Shown piece by piece: positions 1-22,142 of a DNA stretch of 64,000 nucleotides. A model generated the notes under the pieces. That model saw only the letters and a list, made by a program, of their open reading frames with translations, had not been told where the DNA came from and did no database searches. The stretch comes from Monarcha castaneiventris obscurior (Eukaryota; Chordata; Aves; Passeriformes; Monarchidae). Numbering within the stretch: position 1 is the first letter of the stretch; every line of letters begins with the position of its first letter. Location of the stretch: assembly GCA_026261815.1 (NCBI GenBank), contig JAMPIT010000304.1, forward strand, positions 67,001 through 131,000, in the 5' to 3' direction. The position numbers were made by a program, and so were the translations under genes.

Positions 1-480
1 GGGGTGCTGGGAAGGGGGTGGGATCCATTTGGGGGTTCTTGGGAGGAATTGAGGGGGGCAGGGGTCGGGTTTGGGGTCCTGGGGGAGGGTGGGGGCCTCT
101 GGGGGTCCTTGGAGGGCACTTTTGGGGGGCAGGGAGTGATTTTGGGGTTTGGAGGGGGTCCGGACCCACTGGGGGGCACTTTTGGAGTTCAGGGTTTGAC
201 TTGGGGGGTCAGGGGTGATTTTGGGGGCACAGAGGTGGATTTTGGGGGAATTTTGGGGGGATTTTGTAGCCACCGGGCACGGTCAGGTCCATTTGGGGGT
301 CCTAGTAGGGGTCTGGGCCCATTGGGGGAGCACTTTTGGGGGATAGGGGGTGATTTGGGGGCACAGGGAGTGACTTGGAGTGCTCGGAATGATTCTGGGG
401 GGCCATGAGATTCTTTTGGGGCGAAAAGCGATGATTTTGGGCTCCACTTGGGGGTCCCGGGGGGATTTTGCCCCCCCCGC
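1..480. repeat. G-rich degenerate tandem repeat, no gene seen
   Basis: The stretch is built from short phrases such as GGGGGCACTTTTGGGG and GTGATTTTGGGGG, repeated with drift. The reading frames across it are low-complexity Gly/Trp/Phe translations and look like shadows. In human, GPR137 lies head-to-head with BAD at this position, so this could be an intron of a minus-strand neighbour, but I see no exon of it. Confidence 0.6.
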
Positions 481-720
481 ACCAGCCCGGTGGCTCCGCC
501 CCCTTTTTCTCGCCGCCGCCATCTTGGCTAAGGGCGCGCGACGCCGCGCGCTGACCCCGCCCACTCCAGGGCGACGCTAGGGGGCGTGGCCTTGCGCCGT
601 GACGCCAGGGAAATCCCGGCGCTGATTGGTCGGCGGCGCTGTCAATCACGCGGGTGACGCGGCCGGGCCGGGAGCGGCGGCGGGAGCGAGGTCCGGGGGG
701 GGGGGAGGGGCGGATTTGGG
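480..720. promoter_or_regulatory. CpG-rich, probably bidirectional promoter of BAD
   Basis: This is the CpG-dense core upstream of BAD. It contains a YY1-type element (GCCGCCATCTTGGC, near 515-530), several GC boxes (GGGGCGTGG, CCCCGCCC) and an inverted CCAAT box (GATTGGTCGG, near 623). The YY1 element reads forward on the minus strand, which hints at a second, leftward start. BAD's non-coding first exon should begin here; I cannot place its ends. Confidence 0.6.
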
Positions 721-859
721 GGTCTCCAAAGGGGGGGGAGGGGCTGGGGGGACCCCCCCGGCGGGCGACACGAGGTGGGGCGCGGGGGAGGGGGGGACGC
801 GAAGGTTTTGGGGAGACGGGGAGGGGGAGCCTCTTCCTGGAGGGGAGGGGGCGGCTTTG

Positions 860-1190
860 GGGTGCCCCTATGGGGGGAGGGGGTTTTGGGGACCCCCCCC
901 CCCTCCCGAGGGGAGCTCGGGTTTGGGGGAGCCGCGGGTTTTGGGGGATCCGAGGGGAGGCAGGGCGGTTTTGGGGTGCCCCGGGTCGGGGGGAGCAGTT
1001 CCGGGGTCACTCCGGGCTTGGGGGAGGGGCGGTTTTGGGGTGCCCCCATTGGAGGGGGGGGATGTCCTGTTTTGGGGGTGTCCCGATAGTTTTGCGGTGC
1101 CCTGGCCGGGGGGGGCGGTTTTGGGGTGCCCCGGGTCGAAGGGGGCATTTCCGGGGTGCCCAAGGTCGGGGGGGGCGGGGCAGTACTTGA
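860..1190 (+). repeat. Minisatellite in BAD 5' intron
   Basis: About five drifting copies of a unit starting CGGTTTTGGGGTGCCC (near 862, 970, 1030, 1117 and 1150), separated by G-rich filler. It lies between the promoter and the first coding exon of BAD. Confidence 0.6.
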
Positions 1191-1469
1191 GGTTATTAAT
1201 TAGGGGGGAGTGCTAATTATGGGGGGTCCCAATTTCCGGGGGGACCCCAAAATCACCTCAGTGACCCCAAAAACCCTCCGGGAACCCCAGAATCGCCGTC
1301 GGGACCCCCAAAAATCGCCCTCGGGACCCAAAATCCACCTCAGGGACCTCCAAGTGTCGGGGTTCGGGGCTGCGCTGGGGCGGTTTGGGGCTGGGGGGGA
1401 TTTATGGGGCCGGGGTTGGGTTTGGGGTTGCGGGACCCCCCTGACCCCCCCGGCCCCCCCAGCCCCGCC

Positions 1470-1478
1470 ATGTCCTGA
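1470..1478 (+). promoter_or_regulatory. Two-codon uORF (ATG TCC TGA) just before the BAD start
   Basis: The first ATG after the splice acceptor at 1461-1462 has a good context (CCGCCATGT). It is followed at once by one codon and a stop, and the BAD initiator ATG follows two bases later at 1481. Such a start-stop element could make BAD translation depend on leaky scanning or reinitiation; that role is inferred. Confidence 0.55.
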
Positions 1479-1480
1479 GG

Positions 1481-2576
1481 ATGTTCCGGCTGGACGAGAG
1501 CCCCGAGGAGCCCGCCTCCCCTCCCCCCTCGCCCTGGGGGGGCTCCCCCGCCCCCAGCCAGCCCGGGACCCCCTCCCCAGGTCAGAGACCCCCCAAAAAC
1601 CCCAAACAACCCCCCCGGGTCAAGAGGAGACCCTCCAAAGCTTCCCCTGGAGGGGGAACTGGGCTGGGTCGGGGGGGTTCGGGGGGTTTTTGTGCCACCC
1701 CCTGCCCCTCCCCCCATTTTTGGGGACCCCCCCTGACCCCTCCCCTTGTCCCCTCCCCCCCAGAGGCCCGGGCCCGGCTGGCGTCGGATCTGGGGGGCTC
1801 CGGGGGGGGCTCCGGGGACCCCCCCGCGCTTCGGGGCCGCTCCCGCTCGGCCCCGCCCGTGCTCTGGGCAGCCCAAAGGTACGGGCGGAGGCTCCGCAGG
1901 ATGAGCGACGAGTTCCAGCTGCAGGTGACGGCCGGGGGGGCACGGGGGGCATGGTGGACATGGGGGGCATGGGGGGGGCATGGGGGGCATGGGGGTGTCG
2001 GGACATTGGGGACACGGGGACGGGCAGAGGCTCTGCAGGACGAGCAGCGAGTTCCAGCTGCAGATGGCATTTGGGGACGCTGGGGGGACACGGGGGGACA
2101 TTGAGGACCCTGGGGGGACACGGGGGGCACTGGGGGGACACTGAGGACCCTGGGGGGACATGGGGGGCACTGGGGGGACACTCGGGACCTGGGCGGACAT
2201 GTGGGGGATCGGGACATTGAGGACATTGGGGCAGGGACGGGCGGAGGCTCCGCAGGACGAGCAGCGAGCTCCAGCTGCCGGGGGCACTGGGGGCACTGGG
2301 GGGCACTGGGGGCACGTGGAGGTGCCGGGGATATCGGGATACTGGGGACGGGGGGGACACGGGGGGGACACGGGGGGGACACGGGGGGGACACGGGGACC
2401 CCCCCAGGTGACACCAGGGACCCCCCAAGTGACCCCCCCCGCGTTGTCCCCCCCAGGTGCTGCCGCGGCCCCGCAGTGTCGGGGGGGCCCCCCCAGGGGG
2501 GGGGTGGCGCGAGGCCCTCAGGGCCTGGTGGGGGTCCCGGAGACCCCGCCCCGCCCCCCCCGCCCCCCCGCCCTGA
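1481..2576 (+). CDS. BAD: BAD, BH3-only pro-apoptotic BCL2-family protein
   Basis: BAD is a BH3-only protein that binds and neutralises BCL-XL/BCL2 at mitochondria and is held inactive by 14-3-3 after phosphorylation. Coding exons are 1481-1580, 1764-1924 and 2457-2576 (126 aa; human 168). All junctions are GT-AG and the phases close. The BH3 helix reads [18 protein letters not shown] (about residues 67-84). The 14-3-3 site RGRSRSAPP just before it and the RRMSDEF site are both kept. The last exon has LPRPRS and a Trp-rich end ([13 protein letters not shown]) like mammalian BAD. Differences from human: Arg replaces Glu within the BH3, the residues after SDEF are only QLQ, and the upstream RHSSYP phosphosite region is missing. 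The gene converges on PLCB3, as in human. Confidence 0.93.
1930..2400 (+). repeat. Minisatellite with two copies of the BH3 exon end (BAD intron)
   Basis: The intron is filled with units such as GGGGACACTGAGGACCCTGG and GGGGGGCATGG. Embedded at about 2019-2063 and 2234-2278 are imperfect copies of the last ~44 bases of the preceding BAD exon (1880-1924). They start at ACGGGCGGAGGCTCCGCAGG and run to the exon end. Both lack a usable GT after the copied exon end. Confidence 0.75.
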
Positions 2577-2664
2577 CCCCCCCCACCCCGCGGGACCCCC
2601 CGCCAAAAAAATTATTTTGGAGGGGGGTTCCCAAAATTTTTGCAGGGAAAGGGGGCGGGGGGGC

Positions 2665-2670
2665 AATAAA
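2665..2670 (+). terminator. AATAAA poly(A) signal of BAD
   Basis: Canonical AATAAA lies 88 bases after the BAD stop codon, with T-rich sequence following. Confidence 0.8.
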
Positions 2671-2699
2671 AATTTGGATTTTTATAGAAAAATGAGGTT

Positions 2700-3544
2700 T
2701 TTCTTTGGGGGGCGGGATTGAATCAAGGGAGCCCCCAGGGATTAAAGGAAATCCCCCCAAATTTAAGGGACATCCCCAATTTAAAGCAGTGCCCCCAGAA
2801 TAAGGTGGGGGCCCAAAAAAGAATTCCCAAATTAAAGGAGTAAAGGGGGAGCTCTAAAATTGGGGGAGGTCTGGATGAATTTGGGTCCCCCCCCAAAATT
2901 TCGGAGTTCGCCCTAAATGACCCCGAAAGACCCCAAACCCCCCCAAATTCTCCCCCAAAAAAGGCATCTCCATAGAAGAATAAAAGACTCTTATTGTACA
3001 AAGAGAAAGGGCCCCACTTTTGGGGGGGGGCCCAATTTTAGGGGGAATCCCCCCAATTTTGGGAGGGCCCCAACAGCAGAGCAGGACAGGCACGTCCCCC
3101 CCCAAAAAAATATGGGGAGGGGGGGAGTTAAAAAACAGCCCTTGGGAGGAGCCCCCCCCCCAAATTCGGGGAGTGAGGGGATTTGGGGAGACCCCCCCCC
3201 AAATTTTGGGGGGCTGGAAGCATGGCCAGGAGTGATTTTAGTGTCGTGACCCCCCCGCACCCCAAATTTTAGGAGGGAGGGTGTGAGGGGGGGAGGGGAG
3301 ACCCTTCTCCCTTTTAGTGGTCTCAGAAATGGTGGGAAAATCTGGAGGGGTCCTCAAATTTTTGGGGAGCCCTTAGAGATTCCCCCCCATATTTCAGGGA
3401 TCCCAAATCACCAGGACCCCCCAAAATGCCGCTGGGGGGGCTTCAAATAGGAGGGACCCCAAAAAAGGCCCCCAAATTCAGGGCCCCCACAAATCTCAGA
3501 GTGTGTAGGGGGGATTTTGGGGGGGATTTTAGGGTCCCCCCCAA
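2700..3544 (-). other. Convergent 3' region: PLCB3 3' UTR and intergenic
   Basis: No ORF of interest. The sequence is CCCCAAAA-type low complexity. On the minus strand an AATAAG hexamer near 2990-2995 could be the PLCB3 poly(A) signal; no canonical AATAAA is visible, so the PLCB3 3' end is uncertain. Confidence 0.4.
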
Positions 3545-17132
<13,588 letters not shown>

Positions 17133-17472
17133 CGCTGACCGGGACGGGGGCGGGGCCAGAGAAGGGCGCGGTCAAAGCGGGGGCGTGACCTGGCTAACAT
17201 ATGTTAATGAGGATTGGGCGTGGTCTAAATGGGTGTGACCAGTGGGGCGTGGCCGAGGCGGGGGCGGGGCGTTGCTAAGGGGAGCGGCGCAGTGTGGGCG
17301 GGGCCGTGGGCGGGGCCGTGGGCGGGGCCGTGCCGGGACACAAAGAGCCCCCGCGGCGGCGGAAGCGGCTCCGGTGGCGGCGGCGGCGCCGGGGGAGGGG
17401 CAGGGCCCTGCCGGGCGTGTCCCGGGCGTGTCCCCGGCGGGGGCGTGGCCGCTTCCGGTCGGTGGTCCCGGC
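17133..17472. promoter_or_regulatory. Bidirectional promoter of PLCB3 (-) and PPP1R14B (+)
   Basis: Only 340 bases separate the two initiator ATGs, the same head-to-head arrangement as human. It contains three tandem copies of GTGGGCGGGGCC (about 17295-17336, Sp1/KLF type), further GC boxes and an RFX X-box half-like GTTGCTAAGG at 17271-17280. No TATA box is obvious. Confidence 0.75.
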
Positions 17473-19234
17473 ATGGCGGAGCCGCGCGGCGGCCCCGGGC
17501 CCCCCCCGGCCGCCCCCGGCCCGGTGTCCCCGCCCGGAGCGCCCCTCCCCCAGTCCGGGCCCCGCGTCTGCTTCGCCCCCGCGGCCCCGGCGGCGGCGGC
17601 GGCGGCCCCGGAGGAGGGCCCGGGGCGGGGCCGCGGGAAGGTCACGGTGCGCTACGACCGCCGCGAGCTCCGCAAGCGGCTGCACCTCGAGGAGTGGATC
17701 CTGGCGCAGCTCACGGCGCTCTACGACTGCCGGGTACGGCCGGGGACAGCGGCGGCACCGGCACCGGCACCGGGGACAGCGGGGAGAGGGCTGGGTCCGG
17801 CACCGGCACCGGGGACAGCGGGGGGAGGGCTGGGTCCGGCACCGGAACCGGCACCGGAACCGGCACCGGGGACAGCGGGGAGAGGGCTGGGACCGGCACC
17901 GGAACCGGCACCGGGAGCACGTGGGGACAGCGGCGGGACCGGTACCGGCACCGGGACTGAGGACACGCGGGGGTGGCACCGGAACCGGCACCGGGACAGC
18001 GCTGGGGGTGGCACCGGCACCGGGACCCCCGGGATCGGCACCGGGGACACGCGGGGACAGCGGCGGGACGGGGACGACCCCCCCGGGAACCCCCAAACCA
18101 ACACCGGGACCCCCCGGGACCCCAAATTGGGGACCACGCCCCCCCTCCCCAAACCTCCAGGGCCCCAAAATCCCCCGGGACCCCCCCAAATCCCCCTGTC
18201 CGGGGACCCCCATCCCCCCTCATTTCGGGGTGCTCTTTTTGGGGGTCCCGCCCTGATTTGGGGTCTCTCCTCCCTCCTCTCCCCCCTCCCCAAATTTGGC
18301 CCCCAGGAGGAGGAAATTCCGGAGCTGGAGATCGACGTGGACGAGCTGCTGGACATGGAGAGCGACGGCGCCCGCAGCGCCCGCGTCCAGGTACCTGAAA
18401 CGGCCCAGAATCACCCCAAAATCATCCCCAAATAACCCCCAGTCAGCACCAAAATCACCTCAAAATTACCCCCAAATCACCCCAAAAATCATCCCAAATT
18501 CCCCCCCAAATCGCCCCAAAATTAACGCCAAAATCCCTTGGGGTTCCTCCCAAGAACACCCCCAAAAATCCCCCCCCAAAATCCACCAAAATCACCTCAA
18601 AATTACCCCAAGATCCCCCCAAAATCCACCCCCAAAATGCCCCCAAAACGATGTGGGGCGGTTGAGGGACCCTCCCAAACTTTGGGGGGCCCCAAATCGC
18701 CCCTGACCCCCCCCTTCCCCTCCAGGAGATCCTCGTTGACTGTTACAAACCCACTGAGGTAAGGGGGCCCCGATTTTGGGGGATTTCGGGGGTTCTGGGT
18801 TCCTTTTTTGGGTTGGGGGGGGTCTGGGGGGGCTCCTGGGGGCCGATTTTGGGCGGATTTGGGGGATTTTTGGGAGGGAATTTGGGGGAGATTTTGGGAG
18901 GGATCCCTTGGGGTTTTGGGGGGAATCTAGCAGAATTTTTGGGGGGAATTTGGGGAGATTTTGAGGGGATTTTTGGGTGGATTTTGGGGGTGGATTCCCA
19001 TGGGTTTGGGGAGGGATTTTGGGGTAACATCCCCCAGGATTTTGGGGCGATTTCAGCGATTTTGGGGGGAAGTTTTGGGGCGGGTCCTGGGGATTTTGGG
19101 CTGGGGATATTTTGGTATCCCGGGGAGGTTTTTGGGGTCCCCCTGACCCCCCCTTCCCCCCCCAGGCGTTCGTGGGGGACCTCCTGGAGAAGATCCGGGG
19201 GATGCAGAAACTCAACACCCCCCAGAAGAAATGA
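17473..19234 (+). CDS. PPP1R14B: PPP1R14B (PHI-1), phosphatase-1 inhibitor
   Basis: A small PKC/ROCK-activated inhibitor of myosin phosphatase (PP1). Exons are 17473-17733, 18307-18390, 18726-18758 and 19166-19234 (148 aa, near the human length). Phases close and all junctions are GT-AG. After a Pro/Ala/Gly-rich N-terminus (residues 1-55), the PHIN domain is almost identical to mammals: GKVTVRYDRRELRKRLHLEE, with the activating Thr in KVT, then IPELEIDVDELLDMESDGAR, VDCYKPTEAFVGDLLEKIRG and the ending TPQKK. It shares a promoter with PLCB3 and ends tail-to-tail with FKBP2. Confidence 0.97.
17735..18070 (+). repeat. GGCACCGG/GGGGACAGC minisatellite in PPP1R14B intron 1
   Basis: Tandem units of GGCACCGGAACC hexamers alternating with GGGGACAGCGGGGAGAGGGC. 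The same CCGGCA hexamer family makes up PLCB3 coding exon 1 on the other side of the shared promoter (16930-17110). Confidence 0.75.
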
Positions 19235-19463
19235 CCCCAAAATCCCGGGGATCCCCCCCAATCTCAACCCCCCACCCCAATTTTGGGGGACCCCTCCGTT
19301 TTTGGGGTCCCCCCCTGCAGCGATAATCACTCCCCCCTCCCCCACTGGTTTTGGGGGGTCCTGGGAGGGATTTTGGGGGGAATTTGGGGGATTTTGGGGT
19401 TCTTTTTTATTTAGTTTTTTTTTTAATTCCGGGGGGGTTTTGGGGTTGTTTTTATATGGATTT

Positions 19464-19469
19464 AATAAA
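19464..19469 (+). terminator. AATAAA poly(A) signal of PPP1R14B
   Basis: Canonical AATAAA 230 bases after the stop, followed by T-rich sequence. It is 89 bases from the opposing FKBP2 signal. Confidence 0.85.
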
Positions 19470-19557
19470 AGCAGCTTTGACATTTTTGGGGTCGCCCCCA
19501 TTTTTTTCTCTTTCCCACCCCAAAAATCAGCCGCACCAGAAACCTTCGGTTTAACCC

Positions 19558-19563
19558 TTTATT
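19558..19563 (-). terminator. AATAAA poly(A) signal of FKBP2
   Basis: Minus-strand AATAAA (TTTATT on the plus strand), 123 bases beyond the FKBP2 stop. Confidence 0.8.
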
Positions 19564-19685
19564 GAACCCCCAAATTATTGAAGATTTGGGGTTTTCCCCA
19601 CAAAAGGTCCCAAAAAAAAGAGGGGGACCCCAAAATCGACCTGGACTGGAAGGGGGGAGGTTCTGGGAGGGTTTTGGGGTCCCCC

Positions 19686-22012
19686 CTAAAGCTCCGGGCG
19701 CCGCTCGATCTTCAGCAGCTCCACCTCGAAAATCAGCACGGCCCCCCCTGAAAAGGAGGGGTCAGCACCCCAAAATCCCCTCCCTGAACCCCAAAATCCC
19801 CTCCCTGAAACCCCCAAATCAACCTAGGACTACCCCAAAAATTCCTCCAGAATTACCCCAAAAATCATCTGAAAATCCTCCCCAAATCCCCCCCAAATTT
19901 ACCCCAAAAATCAGTTGAGAATTACCCCAAAAATCCCTCCCTGAATCCCACAAAATCCTCCCAAAATCCCCCCTTAACCCCAAAATCCCCCAGGGGGAGT
20001 TCAGGGCTCACCTGGGATTTTCGGGGGGGCCCCTCTGTCCCCATAACCTGTGGGGGGAAGGGGAGCAGTCATTTTGGGGTCCCTTTTTGGGGTTTTCCCC
20101 CCCTTCCCCCCAATTTTTGGCATCTCCCATTTTAGGGTCTCCCCTCCCACATTTTAGGGACTCCCCATCCCCATTTAGGAGTCTCCCCCCCAATTTTTGG
20201 GGTCCCTTCTAGGGGTTTTTGCCTCCCTCCTCCCCCCCCATTTTTGGGGTCTCCCCTCCCAAATTTTTGGGTTCCCACCTCCAAATTTTGGGGTCCCTCC
20301 CCCATTTTTGGGGCCCCTTTGGGGTCTCACCCAGCTCCGGGGGGATCACGAGTTTCCTCTTCTCCCCCTCGCACATCCTGGGGGGAGCGGATGAGTCAGG
20401 GGGGCCCAAAATCCTGGGAATTCTCCCCAAAAATCCCGGGATTTCCCCCCAAATTCTGGGACCCCCCCCAATGCTGAGAGTTTCCCCCCAAAACCCAGGG
20501 AATTTCCCCCTCCCCCATTTTTGTGGTTCCCCCAGATTGGGGTGGTCGCTCACCCCAGCAGCCCCCGGTGACCCCTCCCAGTGCTCCCAGTGCTCCCAGT
20601 GCTCCCAGTGCTCCCAGTGCAGCGGTCACTGCGGTCACTCACCCCAGCAGCCCCTGGTCCCAGCCCTTGATGACCTGGCCGGTGCCCAGCGAGAACACGA
20701 AGGGCTGGTCCCGGCTCAGGCTGCTGTCGAAGGGGGTCCCGTCCTCCAGCGTGCCCTGCCCAGCACGGACCAGTAAAAACCAGTGCGGACCAGTGCGGAC
20801 TGGCACAGACCAGAATAAACCAGCACAGACCAGTACAGACCAGTATAAACCAGCACAGATTGGTACAGACCGGTATAAACCAGCACAAACCAGAGCGTGG
20901 GCCTGGTATCGACCGGTGCCTGCTCCCAGTCCTTCCCAATCCCTCCCAGTTTACCCCAATTTATCCCAGATTATCCCAGTTTATCCCAGTCTCCTCCCAG
21001 TCCTTCTCAGTCCTTTCCAGTCCCTCCCAGTTCCTCCCAGTTCATCCCAGTTCATCCCAGACTATGCCAATCCCTCCCTGTCCCCCCCAGTTTATCCCAG
21101 TCCCCTCCCAGTTCCTCCCAGTTCCTCCCAGTTCATCCCAGACTATCCCAATCCCTCCCAGTCCCCCCCAGTTTATCCCAGTCCCCTCCCAGTCCTTCCC
21201 AGTCCCTCCCAGTTCATCCCAGATTATCCCAATCCCTCCCAGTTTATCTCAGTCCCCTCCCAGTCGTTCCCAGTCCCTCCCAGTCCCATTTTTGTCCCCG
21301 AACCTCCCATTTTCTCCCTAAAATGGCCATTTTTCACCCCAAGCCCGCCGGGTTTCCCCCGCAGGCGGTGCCAGTACCGAGTAGTGCAGGGTGAGCACGT
21401 CCCCGCGCCGGGACCGGTCCCCGCAGCGCTCCGGCCGCCGCCGGACGCCGATCTGGACCTTGCGGAGCTCGGCCGCCAGGGGGCGCTCCGGGGGCAGCGC
21501 CAGCGCCAGCGCCAGCAGCAGCCACTGGGGGGCGCCAAACCGTCCCCAAAATCTCCCCAAATTGGCCCCGAAAGTCCCCAAATGGCCCCAAATGTTCCCA
21601 AATTGGCCCCAAATGTTCCCAAATGGCCCCAAATGCCCCCCCGAGGGTCCCCGTCAGCACCCAGCACAGCCACTGGGGGGCGCTGTAAGCCCGCGTGCCC
21701 ATGACGTCACCGGCGCCGCGGCAATGACGTCATGGGCACCCCAATACGGCCCTGGGCACCGCCCCGGCCCCCAGAGCCCCCCCAAACCCCCCGCCCTGAG
21801 AGGCCCCGCCCAACCCCCGCCCCCCAACGGCCTCAGGGCCCCCAAAAACGGCCGCGAGCGCACCCAAACCTCCCCCACTCCCCTCTAGGCCACCCCCACC
21901 CTCCCAGGCACCCCACAAACCCCCTCCAGCCCCTCCTGAGCTTCCCCCACCCCAAAATTCCGCCCCCGGACAGCCCCAAAGCCGCCCCTCCCCCCCGCAC
22001 CTCCGCCGCCAT
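19686..22012 (-). CDS. FKBP2: FKBP2 (FKBP13), ER peptidyl-prolyl isomerase
   Basis: An FK506-binding cis-trans prolyl isomerase of the ER lumen. Exons in transcript order: 22012-22001, 21524-21378, 20755-20643, 20377-20331, 20047-20012, 19747-19686 (138 aa; human 142); phases close. The N-terminus [20 protein letters not shown] is a short signal peptide formed across the first junction. The FKBP core follows: [90 protein letters not shown]. The C-terminus RPEL corresponds to the RTEL retrieval signal of human FKBP2. The exact start is the least certain part: a second ATG at 21702 opens into a copied acceptor. Confidence 0.94.
20546..20569 (-). repeat. Copy of FKBP2 exon 3 donor edge in intron 3
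   Basis: CGCTCACCCCAGCAGCCCCC repeats 20633-20656 with two or three changes, 87 bases away. It carries the last ~14 bases of the exon plus the donor GTGAG (minus strand). Confidence 0.7.
20763..21290 (-). repeat. ACCAGTA and TCCCAGT minisatellites in FKBP2 intron 2
   Basis: 20763-20893 is ACCAGTATAAACCAGCACAG-type repeats. 20930-21290 is TCCCAGTTTATCCCAGTCCC-type repeats. Both families match those in PLCB3 introns 28 and 29. Confidence 0.8.
21667..21683 (-). repeat. Copy of FKBP2 exon 2 acceptor edge in intron 1
   Basis: CAGCCACTGGGGGGCGC is identical to 21519-21535, 148 bases away. On the minus strand it holds GCGCCCCCCAG and the first exon bases TGGCTG, so it is a duplicated acceptor that could splice in frame. 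Confidence 0.7.
21695..21739. promoter_or_regulatory. Inverted repeat holding two consensus CREs
   Basis: GTGCCCATGACGTCA (21695-21709) and its exact reverse complement (21725-21739) flank a 15-base GC spacer. Each arm contains the full TGACGTCA palindrome (CREB/ATF site). It lies in FKBP2 intron 1, about 300 bases from the start codon. Confidence 0.75.
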
Positions 22013-22142
22013 CGCGGTTCCCGTTAGAGTCACGTGATCGCTGCTTCCCCGCTGCTTCCTGTCACGTGCAGTGTTGTTTCCGGTCACATGACCCCTGTTT
22101 TCCGGGTCACGTGTCACCGCCTCCAAAGCGGAAGCGGCGGCG
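22013..22142. promoter_or_regulatory. Shared FKBP2/DNAJC4 promoter with repeated TTCC-GTCACRTG units
   Basis: Four GTCACGTG/GTCACATG boxes (22029, 22061, 22083, 22106) stand 22-32 bases apart. The last three follow an ETS-type TTCC core, so the unit TTCC-GTCACRTG is repeated. Such CACGTG boxes are read by USF/TFEB/MITF-type factors. The two start codons are only 130 bases apart. Confidence 0.75.

Noticed and set aside
1..560. GPR137 5' end on the minus strand, expected from human synteny
   Set aside because: The minus-strand frame starting near 521 (MAAARKRGRSH...) has no transmembrane character and does not resemble GPR137.
17242..18435. 397-codon plus-strand frame reading through PPP1R14B exons 1-2
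   Set aside because: It reads through minisatellite intron 1. The spliced model gives a normal-length PHI-1 protein with GT-AG junctions.
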